Positions 21,903 through 32,009 of a stretch of DNA of 64,000 bases are shown piece by piece; the stretch's first letter is position 1; each line of letters begins with the position of its first letter. The notes beneath the pieces are model-generated. The model was not told the DNA's origin. It did not search any database and saw only the letters and a list, made by a program, of their open reading frames with translations. Source of the DNA: Ewingella americana (GTDB lineage: Bacteria; Pseudomonadota; Gammaproteobacteria; Enterobacterales; Enterobacteriaceae); NCBI RefSeq assembly GCF_006438725.1, contig NZ_RCZD01000003.1:186001-250000 (forward strand). The letters are read 5' to 3'. The position numbers were made by a program, and so were the translations under genes.

Positions 21903-22925
21903 ATGAAAACTGTCTGGATAAACAACGGATTACTGAAAGGTTCTCTTGCCGCCTTAGTACTGGCGAGCGGTGCCGCGTCAGCAACCGAATTACTTAACAG
22001 CTCTTATGACGTGTCGCGTGAGCTTTTTGCTGCGCTCAATCCGCCGTTCCAGAAGCAGTGGGCAGAGCAGAATGGAGGTGACAAGCTGGAGATCAAACAG
22101 TCCCACGCCGGTTCTTCCAAACAGGCGTTGGCTATTTTGCAGGGCCTGAAAGCTGACGTAGTGACCTACAACCAGGTGACCGATGTGCAGATCCTGCACG
22201 ATCGCGGCAATCTTATTCCGGCCAACTGGCAGAGCCGCTTGCCGAACAACAGTTCCCCTTTCTATTCGACCATGGCGTTTTTGGTGCGCAAAGGTAATCC
22301 GAAGAATATTCATAGCTGGGATGATCTGACCCGTTCCGACGTCAAACTGGTGTTCCCGAACCCGAAAACATCCGGCAATGGCCGTTATACCTATCTTGGT
22401 GCCTGGGGGGCGTTTAACCAGGGAGATAACAATAATCAGGACAAAACCAGGGCGAAAATGGCCAGTCTGCTGAAAAATGTTGAAGTTTTCGACACCGGCG
22501 GCCGTGGTGCGACCACCACATTTGTGGAGCGTGGTCTGGGTGACGTGCTGATCAGTTTTGAATCTGAAGTGAACAACATCCGTAAACAGTATGGTGATGA
22601 CAAGTATGAAGTGATCGTCCCGGCGGTGGATATTTTGGCGGAATTCCCGGTGGCCTGGGTCGATAAAAACGTCGAGAAAAATGGCACCGAGAAAGCGGCC
22701 AAAGATTACCTGAATTATTTGTGGAGCCCGCAGGCCCAGCAAATCATCACCAGCTTTAATTACCGCGTGTATGACAAAAACGCGATGGCGGCAGCGAAAG
22801 GGCAGTTCCCTGATACCAAGCTGTTTAAAGTCGAAGATCAATTTGGTCGCTGGCCGCAAGTGATGAAAACCCATTTCGATACCGGCGGTGAGTTGGATAA
22901 ATTGTTAGAGCAGGGTCACAAGTAA
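21903..22925 (+). CDS. cysP: thiosulfate/sulfate-binding periplasmic protein CysP
   Basis: Periplasmic receptor for the sulfate/thiosulfate ABC importer. The signal peptide runs [20 protein letters not shown] to the cut after GAASA, followed by [14 protein letters not shown], the family N-terminus. Family segments [19 protein letters not shown] and [17 protein letters not shown] are intact. ATG 21903 has AAGG six bases upstream; the ATG at 21873 has no good site. Mature length fits E. coli CysP (338 total, 340 here). First gene of cysPTWA. The 219-bp upstream region has an AT-rich block (GGTATATAAAACC) where CysB would be expected to bind. Confidence 0.96.
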   Translation: MKTVWINNGLLKGSLAALVLASGAASATELLNSSYDVSRELFAALNPPFQKQWAEQNGGDKLEIKQSHAGSSKQALAILQGLKADVVTYNQVTDVQILHDRGNLIPANWQSRLPNNSSPFYSTMAFLVRKGNPKNIHSWDDLTRSDVKLVFPNPKTSGNGRYTYLGAWGAFNQGDNNNQDKTRAKMASLLKNVEVFDTGGRGATTTFVERGLGDVLISFESEVNNIRKQYGDDKYEVIVPAVDILAEFPVAWVDKNVEKNGTEKAAKDYLNYLWSPQAQQIITSFNYRVYDKNAMAAAKGQFPDTKLFKVEDQFGRWPQVMKTHFDTGGELDKLLEQGHK

Positions 22926-23755
22926 TGTTGTTGACGAGCAAACGCGTACTTCCCGGATTCACCCTGAGCCTCGGCAGCAGCCTGCTGTTTGTCTGCCTGG
23001 TTCTGTTGCTGCCGCTCAGTGCGCTGGTGATGCAGTTGTCGCAAATGACCCTGGCCGAATATTGGGCGGTGATCACCAATGATCAGGTGATTGCGGCTTA
23101 CAAAGTGACGCTGCTTTCTGCGGGCGTCGCCAGTATTTTTAACTGTTTCTTCGGCATGTTGATGGCGTGGATCCTCACCCGTTATGAGTTTCCGGGCAAA
23201 AGCCTGCTCGATGGCTTAATGGATCTCCCTTTTGCGCTGCCAACGGCGGTAGCCGGTCTGACGTTGGCCGGTCTGTTCTCGGTTAATGGCTTTTACGGTC
23301 AGTGGCTGGCGCACTTTGATATTAAAGTTTCCTACACCTGGCTGGGTATTGCGGTGGCGATGGCCTTCACCAGTATTCCTTTCGTGGTGCGTACGGTTCA
23401 GCCGGTACTGGAAGAGCTGGGGCCGGAATATGAAGAAGCCGCTGAAACCCTCGGTGCGTCGCGCTGGCAGAGTTTTCGCCGCGTGGTGTTACCGGAAGTG
23501 ATGCCTTCGCTCATGGCGGGAACCGCACTCTCCTTCACCCGCAGCCTGGGAGAATTTGGTGCGGTGATATTTATCGCCGGTAATATCGCCTGGAAAACTG
23601 AAGTGACGTCGCTGATGATTTTCATCCGCCTGCAGGAATTTGATTACCCGGCCGCCAGTGCGATTGCGTCGGTGATTCTGGGGGCGTCACTGCTGTTACT
23701 GTTTGCGATTAATACCTTACAAAGCCGCTATGGGCGTCGTCTTGGAGGTCACTGA
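22925..23755 (+). CDS. cysT: sulfate/thiosulfate ABC transporter permease CysT (CysU)
   Basis: Inner-membrane permease of 276 residues with about six helices. The EAA loop that contacts the ATPase is EYEEAAETLGASRWQSFRRVVLP written here as the segment near residues 160-185 (EEAAETLGASRWQSF). Its ATG overlaps the cysP stop by one base (TAATG), so translation is coupled. Second gene of the cysPTWA operon. Confidence 0.96.
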   Translation: MLLTSKRVLPGFTLSLGSSLLFVCLVLLLPLSALVMQLSQMTLAEYWAVITNDQVIAAYKVTLLSAGVASIFNCFFGMLMAWILTRYEFPGKSLLDGLMDLPFALPTAVAGLTLAGLFSVNGFYGQWLAHFDIKVSYTWLGIAVAMAFTSIPFVVRTVQPVLEELGPEYEEAAETLGASRWQSFRRVVLPEVMPSLMAGTALSFTRSLGEFGAVIFIAGNIAWKTEVTSLMIFIRLQEFDYPAASAIASVILGASLLLLFAINTLQSRYGRRLGGH

Positions 23756-24630
23756 TGTCTGATATTCCGGCTTTTGCAGGCGCAACGCGTCAGCGCATCG
23801 ACTGGGTGAAATGGTTATTAATCGGCACCGGCATGGTGATCTGCCTGCTGTTGCTGGTGGTACCGATGATCAGCATCTTTGTACTGGCGCTGTCTGATGG
23901 TCTTGCGGCGGTGTGGAAGAACCTGTCTGACTCCGACATGTTGCATTCGATCTGGCTGACCGTATTGATGGCGCTCATCACTGTGCCGGTTAACCTGATT
24001 TTCGGCACGCTGCTGGCCTGGCTGGTTGCGCGCTTTGATTTCCCTGGCCGCCAGCTGCTGCTGACACTGATCGACATTCCGTTTGCGGTGTCGCCGGTGG
24101 TGGCAGGCCTGTTGTATCTGTTGTTCTACGGCACCAACGGTCCGTTAGGCGGTTGGCTGGATGCTCACAATATTCAGTTCATGTTCGCGTGGCCGGGTAT
24201 GGTGATGGTGACAGTCTTCGTCACCTGTCCGTTTGTTATCCGTGAGCTGGTGCCGGTGATGTTGAGTCAGGGCAGCCATGAGGATGAAGCGGCAGTCTTG
24301 CTCGGTGCCTCCGGCTGGCAGATGTTCCGCCGCGTTACGCTGCCAAATATCCGCTGGGCATTATTGTACGGCGTGGTGCTGACCAATGCCCGCGCCATCG
24401 GTGAGTTTGGCGCTGTGTCAGTTGTGTCCGGCGCGATTCGTGGCGAAACCTACACGCTGCCGCTGCAAGTTGAATTATTGCATCAGGATTACAACACCGC
24501 TGGCGCGTTTACTGCCGCCGCGCTGTTAACCCTGATGGCCATCGTTACACTGTTTCTGAAAAGCGGCCTGCAATGGCGTCTGAAGCGCCACAATGACCGT
24601 CTTGAGCGGGAGGAAAGCAATGAGCATTGA
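23755..24630 (+). CDS. cysW: sulfate/thiosulfate ABC transporter permease CysW
   Basis: Second permease of the sulfate/thiosulfate importer, 291 residues. The EAA motif is [19 protein letters not shown]. Membrane segments include [20 protein letters not shown] near the N-terminus. It starts on the last base of the cysT stop codon (TGATG) and overlaps the start of cysA by 11 bases. Confidence 0.96.
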   Translation: MSDIPAFAGATRQRIDWVKWLLIGTGMVICLLLLVVPMISIFVLALSDGLAAVWKNLSDSDMLHSIWLTVLMALITVPVNLIFGTLLAWLVARFDFPGRQLLLTLIDIPFAVSPVVAGLLYLLFYGTNGPLGGWLDAHNIQFMFAWPGMVMVTVFVTCPFVIRELVPVMLSQGSHEDEAAVLLGASGWQMFRRVTLPNIRWALLYGVVLTNARAIGEFGAVSVVSGAIRGETYTLPLQVELLHQDYNTAGAFTAAALLTLMAIVTLFLKSGLQWRLKRHNDRLEREESNEH

Positions 24631-25714
24631 AATTAACGGTATCAACAAGTATTTCGGCCGCACCAAGGTGCTGAACGATATCTCGCTCGACATTCCTTCC
24701 GGCCAGATGGTGGCATTGCTCGGGCCGTCCGGTTCGGGCAAAACCACGCTGCTGCGTATTATCGCCGGTCTTGAAAATCAGAACGCCGGGCAGTTGAGCT
24801 TTCATGGTAAAGACGTCACACGGGTACACGCCCGTGACCGTCAGGTCGGTTTTGTCTTCCAGCATTATGCGCTGTTCCGCCATATGACGGTGTTCGACAA
24901 CATCGCTTTCGGGCTGACCGTGTTGCCGCGCCGTGAGCGTCCGAACGCCGAAGCGATCAAACAAAAAGTCACCAAGCTGCTGGAAATGGTGCAACTGGCG
25001 CATCTCGCCAATCGTTTTCCTGCGCAGCTTTCCGGCGGGCAAAAACAGCGTGTCGCACTTGCGCGTGCGCTGGCCGTGGAACCCCAAATTCTGCTCCTGG
25101 ATGAACCTTTTGGTGCGCTGGATGCTCAGGTGCGTAAAGAGTTGCGCCGCTGGCTGCGCCAGTTGCATGAAGAGTTGAAATTTACCAGTGTGTTCGTGAC
25201 GCACGATCAGGAAGAGGCGATGGAAGTCGCTGACCGTGTGGTGGTCATGAGCCAGGGCAATATTGAGCAGGTCGGTACACCGCAGGAAATCTGGCGTGAC
25301 CCGGCAACCCGCTTTGTGCTGGAATTTATGGGCGAAGTGAATAAAATCGGCGGCGAAATTCGTGGTTCCCAGCTTTATGTTGGCGTGCATCACTGGCCGC
25401 TGGAGAACCCGCCGTTGCATCAGGGGCCGGTGGACTTGTTCCTGCGCCCGTGGGAAATGGAGATCACAGCTCAAAGCAATGCCCGTTGTCCACTGCCGGT
25501 CAGAGTGCTGGAGGTCAGCCCGCGTGGTCACTTCTGGCAGTTGATCGTGCAGGCTGAAGGCTGGCATGACGAACCGCTGTCGGTGGTGCTGTCGGATAAC
25601 AATGGCCAGTCAACGCCTGTTCGCGGCGACCGTTTTTACGTCGGTGGCCTTAACGGGCGCATGTACTCGGGTGATGATCAGCTGCAACCCGTTGCATTGG
25701 CGAAAAGTGCCTGA
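24620..25714 (+). CDS. cysA: sulfate/thiosulfate import ATP-binding protein CysA
   Basis: ATPase of the sulfate/thiosulfate importer, 364 residues (E. coli 365). Walker A is GPSGSGKTT (near residue 35), the ABC signature [15 protein letters not shown], Walker [12 protein letters not shown] and the switch histidine in [11 protein letters not shown]. The C-terminal 120 residues form the TOBE-like regulatory domain. ATG 24620 has GGAGG-type sequence upstream inside cysW; an earlier frame start at 24593 is not supported. Last gene of cysPTWA; a terminator separates it from cysM. Confidence 0.96.
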   Translation: MSIEINGINKYFGRTKVLNDISLDIPSGQMVALLGPSGSGKTTLLRIIAGLENQNAGQLSFHGKDVTRVHARDRQVGFVFQHYALFRHMTVFDNIAFGLTVLPRRERPNAEAIKQKVTKLLEMVQLAHLANRFPAQLSGGQKQRVALARALAVEPQILLLDEPFGALDAQVRKELRRWLRQLHEELKFTSVFVTHDQEEAMEVADRVVVMSQGNIEQVGTPQEIWRDPATRFVLEFMGEVNKIGGEIRGSQLYVGVHHWPLENPPLHQGPVDLFLRPWEMEITAQSNARCPLPVRVLEVSPRGHFWQLIVQAEGWHDEPLSVVLSDNNGQSTPVRGDRFYVGGLNGRMYSGDDQLQPVALAKSA

Positions 25715-25780
25715 TACTTTTTAGCCAAGGCAGGGTTTTAACTGATACAGTTTTAGCGAATAGTTTTAACTCATGAAGAG

Positions 25781-25809
25781 AAAGGGCGGTCCACGAACTG
25801 CCCTTTTTA
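25781..25809 (+). terminator. terminator between cysA and cysM
   Basis: AAAGGGC, a 12-base loop, then GCCCTTTTT. Some read-through into cysM is possible, since cysM belongs to the same regulon in E. coli. Confidence 0.8.
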
Positions 25810-25874
25810 TCGTCTGATACTCATTTATTCAAATTTGATTGGTGTTTATAACCAACAGCAATAAGGCAATTACA

Positions 25875-26759
25875 GTGAGCACGCTCGAACATTACATCGG
25901 TAATACACCCTTGGTGAAATTACAGCGCCTGTCGAAAGATCTGGGCAGCGAAATTTGGGTCAAACTGGAAGGGAATAACCCGGCAGGTTCGGTCAAGGAT
26001 CGTGCCGCACTGTTTATGATTGAACAGGCTGAAAAGCGCGGCGAGATTCAACCGGGTGACACGCTGATCGAAGCGACCAGCGGCAATACCGGTATTGCAC
26101 TGGCGATGATTGCAGCCCTGAAAGGTTACAAGCTCAAATTACTGATGCCAGAAAATATGAGTCTGGAGCGGCAGGCGTCGATGCGGGCTTACGGGGCCGA
26201 ACTGTTGTTGGTTAGCCGTGCGCAGGGGATGGAAGGGGCACGTGATCTGGCGCTGGCGATGGAAAAACAGGGCCAGGGTAAAGTGCTCGATCAGTTCAAT
26301 AACCCGGACAATCCGCTGGCGCATTTTGTGACGACCGGCCCTGAAATCTGGCAGCAGACCGCGGGGCGTGTCACCCACTTTGTCTCCAGCATGGGGACGA
26401 CTGGCACGATCACGGGCGTTAGCCGTTATCTGCGCACGCAAAATTCCTCCGTTAGAATTATCGGCCTGCAACCCTCTGAAGGCAGCAGCATTCCGGGGAT
26501 CCGCCGCTGGCCACAAGAATACCTGCCGGGGATTTTCAAACCTGAACTGGTCGATGAGGTGATCGATATGGGTCAGAGCGAAGCCGAAGAAACCATGCGT
26601 GCACTGGCGCGTGAAGAGGGGATCTTCTGCGGTGTCAGTTCCGGCGGTGCCGTCGCGGGTGCGATGCGCGTCGCGCGTGATAATCCAGGCAGTGTTATCG
26701 TCGCTATTATTTGTGACCGGGGTGATCGCTATCTCTCTACCGGTGTTTTTGACGTCTGA
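25875..26759 (+). CDS. cysM: cysteine synthase B (thiosulfate-using)
   Basis: PLP enzyme that joins O-acetylserine with sulfide or thiosulfate (giving S-sulfocysteine). 294 residues. The PLP lysine is in NNPAGSVKDRAAL and the phosphate-binding loop in [10 protein letters not shown]; the CysM-type RRWPQEYLPGIF region is present. It starts at GTG 25875, as in E. coli, with AAGG upstream; this gives VSTLEHYIGNTPL. The protein ends at GVFDV, about nine residues shorter than E. coli CysM, which carries a short tail. Same strand and order as cysPTWA. Confidence 0.95.
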   Translation: MSTLEHYIGNTPLVKLQRLSKDLGSEIWVKLEGNNPAGSVKDRAALFMIEQAEKRGEIQPGDTLIEATSGNTGIALAMIAALKGYKLKLLMPENMSLERQASMRAYGAELLLVSRAQGMEGARDLALAMEKQGQGKVLDQFNNPDNPLAHFVTTGPEIWQQTAGRVTHFVSSMGTTGTITGVSRYLRTQNSSVRIIGLQPSEGSSIPGIRRWPQEYLPGIFKPELVDEVIDMGQSEAEETMRALAREEGIFCGVSSGGAVAGAMRVARDNPGSVIVAIICDRGDRYLSTGVFDV

Positions 26760-26793
26760 AGCCCGGCTGTCAGCTATTATCTATTGGCAGAGT

Positions 26794-26809
26794 GTAAAAT
26801 TAGAGTAAA
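26794..26809 (+). promoter_or_regulatory. candidate CpxR-type box upstream of the response regulator
   Basis: GTAAA-N6-GTAAA lies 62-77 bases before the response-regulator start. CpxR boxes are GTAAA repeats spaced by 4-8 bases. This suggests autoregulation of the CpxRA-like pair. A 10-codon open frame with AGGGGT before it (ATG 26842, stop overlapping the regulator ATG) could be a coupled leader. Confidence 0.4.
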
Positions 26810-26870
26810 AGCGGCTGCATGCAACGAGGTTAGGGGTAAAAATGACCAGAATTCAGTTAGGCGGAAATAG

Positions 26871-27557
26871 ATGATGAAAATTTTGTTAGTCGATGACGAT
26901 CTCGAATTGGGTACCATGCTCAGCGAATACCTGATAGCCGAAGGTTTTAACGCTTCGCTGGTTCTGACCGGTAAAGCCGGTGTGAGCGGGGCGATGTCCG
27001 GCGAGTATTCCGCAATGATCCTCGACATTATGTTGCCTGACATGAGTGGTATTGATGTGCTGCGCCAGGTGCGTAAAAACAGTCGTCTGCCGATCATTAT
27101 GCTTACCGCCAAAGGCGACAATATTGACCGCGTGATTGGCCTGGAAATGGGCGCGGATGATTACATGCCGAAGCCTTGTTACCCGCGTGAGCTGGTGGCG
27201 CGGTTGCGTGCCGTGTTGCGTCGTGTCGAAGAGCAGCAGGAGGCCCCGTCTGACTCCTCCACGATCAATTACGGCGACCTGACGCTCAACCCGGCGACCC
27301 GCAGCAGTGAATGGCGCGGCGGGCTGTTTGATCTGACGGCGTCAGAATTCAATCTGTTGGAGTTGTTGCTGCGTGCGCCTGAGCGTGTGGTGTCAAAAGA
27401 TGAATTGTCGGAAAAGGGATTGGGCCGTCCGCGCGAAGCCTATGACCGCAGTATCGATGTACACATTAGTAATATCCGCCAAAAACTGGCGTCGCTGGAA
27501 GGCGGCGATATCCTGACTATTGAAACGGTAAGAAGTATTGGCTATCGCATCAGGTAA
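26871..27557 (+). CDS. OmpR-family response regulator (CpxR-like)
   Basis: A 228-residue two-component regulator. The receiver domain has the acidic pocket at residues 8-10 (DDD), phospho-acceptor D52 in MILDIMLPDMSG, and the conserved lysine in MPKPCYPREL. The C-terminal winged helix ends IRQKLASLEGGDILTIETVRSIGYRI. It is most like CpxR, especially in the receiver output face, but E. coli cpxRA is elsewhere, so this is probably a paralogue. Start may be ATG 26871 or 26874. The kinase gene overlaps its end by 20 bases. A CpxR-like box is upstream. Confidence 0.9.
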   Translation: MMKILLVDDDLELGTMLSEYLIAEGFNASLVLTGKAGVSGAMSGEYSAMILDIMLPDMSGIDVLRQVRKNSRLPIIMLTAKGDNIDRVIGLEMGADDYMPKPCYPRELVARLRAVLRRVEEQQEAPSDSSTINYGDLTLNPATRSSEWRGGLFDLTASEFNLLELLLRAPERVVSKDELSEKGLGRPREAYDRSIDVHISNIRQKLASLEGGDILTIETVRSIGYRIR

Positions 27558-28887
27558 ACGCCTTCGCGCAAGGCTATTCTGGAAAATCCTGTTCGGATTC
27601 TGGTTCACGTTCATCGCCATCACTCAGGTTCTCTGGGTGGTTTTTACTTTTTATAATCACCATGAGCCGCCGGAAAGCGGTATCGCCCGGCGTTTTGTCA
27701 AACTGCAAATTACCTCTGCGGCTTCAACGCTGCGTTCCGGCGGCTTGCCTGCGCTTGATGCCATGATGTCGGACTGGCCGGAGTCGGACCGGCAGTACTT
27801 TACCGTAACAACCTCCATGGTGCCTGCCGAAGGGGAGACGCTGCAAGCTCTCGAACCGGGTAAAATCCCAAAAGAGATTGTCGAGTTCGTTCAAGGGCCG
27901 AAAGGGCAGGGTTATCGTCTGCGCTATAACGTCGAAGGCCTGATGAGCGAATACCGACCGAAGCGGCGGGAACATATGCTTAATATCCCGACACCATTGC
28001 TGTGGATTGGTGGTTTAGGCGGGTTGTTATTCAGCGCCGTATTGGCCTGGAATCTGACACGCCCACTGTTGCAGATACGCAGGGCATTTGGCCGGGTGGC
28101 GCAGGGCGATTTATCCGTGCGGCTGTATGACAGCATGGGCAAGCGGCATGATGAGCTGTCTGATGTGGCCCGTGACTTCGACTCCATGGCAGAACGCCTG
28201 CAGGTGCTGGTGAAAGCCCGTGAGGAGCTGCTACACGATGTCTCGCATGAGTTACGCTCACCTCTGGCCCGGTTACAGCTGGCAATAGGCTTAGCGCGTC
28301 AGAACCCGCTTAATGTCGAAACGTCCCTACAGCGCATTGAACATGAGGCTGGCCGTCTCGATAAAATGATCGGTGAACTGCTGGCCTTGTCGCGTACCGA
28401 AAACAGCAATATGCCGGACGAAGAGTATTTCGACCTCTATGGGCTGGTCGAAGCAGTGGTCAATGACGCCAGATACGAAGCGCAGTTGCCTTGCGTGGAG
28501 ATTGCCATGAAAGCCGACGCAGGAGGTCAGAGTGATTACACGGTTAAGGGGAACGCTGAACTGATGCGGCGTGCTATTGATAATGTGGTGCGCAATGCGC
28601 TGCGTTTCTCAGCGCGTGGCCAGACGGTGACCGTCTCTTTAACCCAGACTGAGCAGTGGCTAAATATTGACGTCGAGGATCAGGGGCCGGGTGTTGAGGA
28701 AGATAAACTGTCGAGCATTTTTGACCCTTTCGTGCGGGTAAAATCTCCACTCTCAGGTAAAGGCTACGGTCTTGGGTTAGCTATCACTCGCAAAGTGATG
28801 GTGGCACATGAAGGTAAGGTCGATGCGCGTAACGCCACGCCGCATGGTTTAGTGATAAGCCTGCAAGTACCACATTGGAAGATGTAG
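27538..28887 (+). CDS. CpxA-like sensor histidine kinase
   Basis: A 449-residue membrane kinase. Two membrane segments flank a periplasmic loop: residues about 14-39 (FWKILFGFWFTFIAITQVLW) and about 150-172 (PTPLLWIGGLGGLLFSAVLAW). HAMP follows (NLTRPLLQIRRAFGRVAQGD). The phospho-acceptor is H237 in LLHDVSHELRSPLARL. The ATPase domain shows N-box NVVRNALRFS, G1 DQGPGV and G2 GYGLGLAIT. The only long frame starts at TTG 27538 and overlaps the regulator gene, so translation is probably coupled. The signal is unknown; its periplasmic loop is about 110 residues, shorter than that of E. coli CpxA. It lies between cysM and crr, where E. coli has no such pair. Confidence 0.88.
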   Translation: MAIASGKRLRARLFWKILFGFWFTFIAITQVLWVVFTFYNHHEPPESGIARRFVKLQITSAASTLRSGGLPALDAMMSDWPESDRQYFTVTTSMVPAEGETLQALEPGKIPKEIVEFVQGPKGQGYRLRYNVEGLMSEYRPKRREHMLNIPTPLLWIGGLGGLLFSAVLAWNLTRPLLQIRRAFGRVAQGDLSVRLYDSMGKRHDELSDVARDFDSMAERLQVLVKAREELLHDVSHELRSPLARLQLAIGLARQNPLNVETSLQRIEHEAGRLDKMIGELLALSRTENSNMPDEEYFDLYGLVEAVVNDARYEAQLPCVEIAMKADAGGQSDYTVKGNAELMRRAIDNVVRNALRFSARGQTVTVSLTQTEQWLNIDVEDQGPGVEEDKLSSIFDPFVRVKSPLSGKGYGLGLAITRKVMVAHEGKVDARNATPHGLVISLQVPHWKM

Positions 28888-28938
28888 TGTGTTCAGACAT
28901 AGATTTATTTAAAAGACGTCTCCCGAAATTCAGGCAAT

Positions 28939-28969
28939 AAAAAACGGCGCATTGAGCGCCGTTTTTTTT
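28939..28969. terminator. bidirectional terminator, kinase gene / crr
   Basis: AAAACGGCGC-ATTGA-GCGCCGTTTT with A and T tracts on both sides, between convergent genes. Confidence 0.92.
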
Positions 28970-29005
28970 GTCATAACAGCCGAAAAGTGGCTGCCATCAC
29001 ATCGC

Positions 29006-29515
29006 TTACTTTCTGATACGAATGATCGGGGTTTCGCCGACAGTTACGCTACCAGTCAGTTTAATCAGCTCTTTGATCTCATCCATGTTAGAGATGACAA
29101 CCGGAGTCAGGGTAGACTTCGCTTTCTCTTCCAGCAGGGCCAGATCAAATTCGATAATCAAATCGCCTTTCTTCACGCGTTGACCTTCTTCAGCGATGCG
29201 TTTGAAGCCTTCGCCTTTCAGTTCAACGGTATCAATACCGAAGTGGACAAACAGCTCAATACCACTGTCAGATTCGATTGAGAAAGCATGGTTCGTTTCA
29301 AAGATTTTGCCGATAGTACCATCAACCGGTGCAACCATTTTATTGCCAGTTGGTTTGATAGCAATACCGTCACCGACGATTTTTTCAGCGAAAACAACGT
29401 CTGGCACATCTTCAATATTGACAATTTCACCAGAGATTGGCGCTACGATTTCAATAGTGCCTACGTCTTTTTTATCATCAGAAACGAATGATTTCAGTTT
29501 ATCGAACAAACCCAT
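29006..29515 (-). CDS. crr: PTS glucose-specific EIIA component (EIIA-Glc)
   Basis: Soluble phosphocarrier that takes phosphate from HPr and passes it to EIICB-Glc; it also controls adenylate cyclase and blocks other sugar permeases. 169 residues as in E. coli. The phosphorylated H91 is in [15 protein letters not shown] and the supporting H76 in ETNHAF. Start ATG 29515. Last gene of ptsH-ptsI-crr, 47 bases after ptsI, with a strong terminator after it. Confidence 0.98.
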   Translation of the reverse strand: MGLFDKLKSFVSDDKKDVGTIEIVAPISGEIVNIEDVPDVVFAEKIVGDGIAIKPTGNKMVAPVDGTIGKIFETNHAFSIESDSGIELFVHFGIDTVELKGEGFKRIAEEGQRVKKGDLIIEFDLALLEEKAKSTLTPVVISNMDEIKELIKLTGSVTVGETPIIRIRK

Positions 29516-29562
29516 GATCTTCTCCTAAGCATTAATTTGGGCAGCTTTACGGCATCGCGCAA

Positions 29563-31290
29563 TTAGCAGAGTGTTTTTTCTTCAATGAACTTGTTAACCA
29601 GATTCATCAACTCTTGCGCCGTAGGTTGAGCCAGAGCTTCATCTGCCAGCGCTTTTACATCTTCGAAGTTTGTATTGCGAATAATTTTCTTGATGCGTGG
29701 GATAGAGATAGCACTCATGCTGAACTCATCTAAGCCCATGCCCAATAGAAGAAGTGTAGCACGTTCGTCACCGGCTAGCTCGCCGCACATCCCTGTCCAT
29801 TTACCGGCAGCATGAGATGCGTCAATAACTTGCTTAATTAAACCAAGTACAGACGGAGACATTGGGTTGTAAAGATGAGAGATCAGCTCGTTACCGCGAT
29901 CGACAGCCAAAGTATATTGGGTCAGATCGTTGGTACCAATACTGAAGAAATCGACCTCTTTTGCCAGATGGTGAGCAATCACTGCCGCAGCAGGGGTTTC
30001 AACCATCACGCCAACTTCGATGGTTTCATCAAAGGCTTTACCTTCTTCACGAAGTTGCGCTTTCAGCAGTTCAAGCTCTGATTTCAGTTCACGCACTTCC
30101 TCAACGGAGATGATCATCGGGAACATGATGCGCAGTTTGCCGAAGGAAGAAGCACGCAGAATGGCACGCAGCTGGTCGTGAAGAATTTCTTTACGGTCAA
30201 GACAGATACGGATTGCGCGCCAGCCCAGGAACGGGTTCTCTTCTTTTGGCAGATTCATATACGGCAGGTCTTTGTCACCGCCGATGTCCATGGTACGCAC
30301 GATGACTGCCTGTGAGCCCATCGCTTCAGCAACCGCTTTGTAAGCCTGGAATTGCTCTTCTTCGGTAGGCAGACTGTCACGGTCCATGAACAGGAATTCT
30401 GTGCGATACAGGCCGACACCTTCAGCGCCATTGCGCTCTGCACCGGCGACGTCGCGCACGGTACCGATGTTGGCACAAACTTCAACCTGGTGACCATCCA
30501 GCGTGATGGCTGGCAAGTCTTTCAGTTTGGTCAGATCGTCTTTTTCAGAAATGTACTGATTCTGAACGGCTTTCAACTCGTCAATAATATCGGCAGTCGG
30601 GTTGACGTAGATTTTATTGTTAACGGCGTCGAGGATCAGATAGTCATCATTTTTGACTTGTTTGGTCACGTCACTGGTACCTACGATAGCAGGCAGTTCC
30701 AGTGAGCGGGCCATGATTGAGGTGTGAGAAGTGCGGCCACCTAAATCAGTGATGAAGCCGAGCACCTTGTTCAGGTTCAGCTGTGCCGTTTCTGAAGGGG
30801 TCAGATCGGTCGCCACCAGGATAACTTCATCCTGGATAGAACTCAGATCAACAATCGCCAGATTCAGAATATTGCGCAGAAGACGTTTACCGATGTCACG
30901 CACGTCAGCTGCGCGTTCTTTCAGGTATTCATCGTCCAGCTCTTCCAATGCTTTAGCTTGCCCTTCAATCACAGAATAGGCAGCCGCATCAGCGGTGGCG
31001 TGGTCGTCTTTGATGAGGGCTATGATTTCCTGCTCAAGCTCTTCGTCTTCCAACAACATGATGTGGCCTTCGAAGATGGCTTCTTTCTCTTCACCGAAGG
31101 TTTCGCCTGCTTTGGTTTTGATCGTCTCTAACTGTGCAGAAGCTTTCGCACGGCCTGACAGGAAACGTTTTACTTCCTGATCAACTTCTTCAGGAGAGAT
31201 TTTTTTCCGGTTGATGACAATCTCATCTTCTTTCAACAGAAGCGCTTTGCCGAAAGCGATACCGGGAGATACTAAAATGCCTGAAATCAT
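29563..31290 (-). CDS. ptsI: PTS enzyme I
   Basis: Phosphoenolpyruvate:HPr phosphotransferase, 575 residues, the first step of the sugar phosphotransferase system. The phosphorylated H189 is in [18 protein letters not shown]. The PEP-binding C-terminal barrel shows [22 protein letters not shown] and [14 protein letters not shown] with the catalytic CGELAGD cysteine. Second gene of the pts operon, 47 bases after ptsH. Confidence 0.98.
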   Translation of the reverse strand: MISGILVSPGIAFGKALLLKEDEIVINRKKISPEEVDQEVKRFLSGRAKASAQLETIKTKAGETFGEEKEAIFEGHIMLLEDEELEQEIIALIKDDHATADAAAYSVIEGQAKALEELDDEYLKERAADVRDIGKRLLRNILNLAIVDLSSIQDEVILVATDLTPSETAQLNLNKVLGFITDLGGRTSHTSIMARSLELPAIVGTSDVTKQVKNDDYLILDAVNNKIYVNPTADIIDELKAVQNQYISEKDDLTKLKDLPAITLDGHQVEVCANIGTVRDVAGAERNGAEGVGLYRTEFLFMDRDSLPTEEEQFQAYKAVAEAMGSQAVIVRTMDIGGDKDLPYMNLPKEENPFLGWRAIRICLDRKEILHDQLRAILRASSFGKLRIMFPMIISVEEVRELKSELELLKAQLREEGKAFDETIEVGVMVETPAAAVIAHHLAKEVDFFSIGTNDLTQYTLAVDRGNELISHLYNPMSPSVLGLIKQVIDASHAAGKWTGMCGELAGDERATLLLLGMGLDEFSMSAISIPRIKKIIRNTNFEDVKALADEALAQPTAQELMNLVNKFIEEKTLC

Positions 31291-31337
31291 AACCCTACCT
31301 TTCTCTTGACTGGTTTAAACTATAAAGACCGGGCTAG

Positions 31338-31595
31338 TTACTCGAGCTCTGCCATCAGTTTTACCAAGTGTTCAACGGCTTTCTGCTCGTCTTCACCTTC
31401 TGCAGAGAGGGTTACCACTGTGCCCTGAGTCAGGCCCAGAGTTTGCAGTTTGAAAAGACTTTTTGCGCTGGCGCTTTTACCGTTTGAAGTCACGGTGATA
31501 TCAGAAGTGAAACCTTTAGCTTCTTTCACGAACTGTGCAGCAGGGCGAGTGTGCAGACCATTAGGTGCAGTGATAGTAACTTCTTGCTGGAACAT
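31338..31595 (-). CDS. ptsH: PTS phosphocarrier HPr
   Basis: An 85-residue phosphocarrier between enzyme I and the EIIA proteins. H15 (NGLHTRPA) is the phosphorylation site and S46 (SAKSLFKLQ) is the conserved regulatory position. First gene of ptsHI-crr. Confidence 0.98.
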   Translation of the reverse strand: MFQQEVTITAPNGLHTRPAAQFVKEAKGFTSDITVTSNGKSASAKSLFKLQTLGLTQGTVVTLSAEGEDEQKAVEHLVKLMAELE

Positions 31596-32009
31596 TGTTG
31601 TTTCCCCAACTTATTAAAAGTAATGTTGTGGAGCTAAAGTCTAGCTTAGTCGCCTGATTTTAGCCTGTAAGATTCGCGCCTGACTATGGTTCAGGGGCAC
31701 GCTCTGATGCAATAGGAAAGGCAAAAAAACGCACATTGCGACAAAAATTTTGTCTGGTGCGGGAGCGTTTCCAGTCAGCTTCCCATTATGCCGTGTTTTG
31801 CCATGTTGTAACAAATCGGTAAATCGATTCAGCGGCAGAACATTCGGGAAACCGATTAATTTCACGCATCGAAATAATTGAGGGGTTAAATACTAAACCT
31901 GGCGGCTAAAATCAATAACAGAGTGGTATAAAGTTTGATGTAGCCCACAAAAAAGCACCCTTACGGATGCTTTTTTGACCAATTATTCAGATTTTGTGGA
32001 AATGTGGCA
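31596..32009. promoter_or_regulatory. ptsH promoter region
   Basis: A 414-bp gap between ptsH and cysK, both minus-strand. On the minus strand TTGTTA (31809-31814), an 18-bp spacer and CATAAT (31785-31790) form a likely ptsH promoter, giving a leader of about 190 bases. In that leader a 15-base palindrome, GACAAAA-A-TTTTGTC, occurs at about 31740-31754. The far end holds the cysK terminator. I see no gene. Confidence 0.4.
31947..31976 (-). terminator. cysK terminator
   Basis: Read on the minus strand: AAAAAAGCATCC-GTAA-GGGTGCTTTTTT. A clear intrinsic terminator about 35 bases past the cysK stop. Confidence 0.88.

Noticed and set aside
28952-29281. 109-residue plus-strand frame opposite crr
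   Set aside because: It is antisense to crr, a highly conserved gene, and begins inside its terminator.
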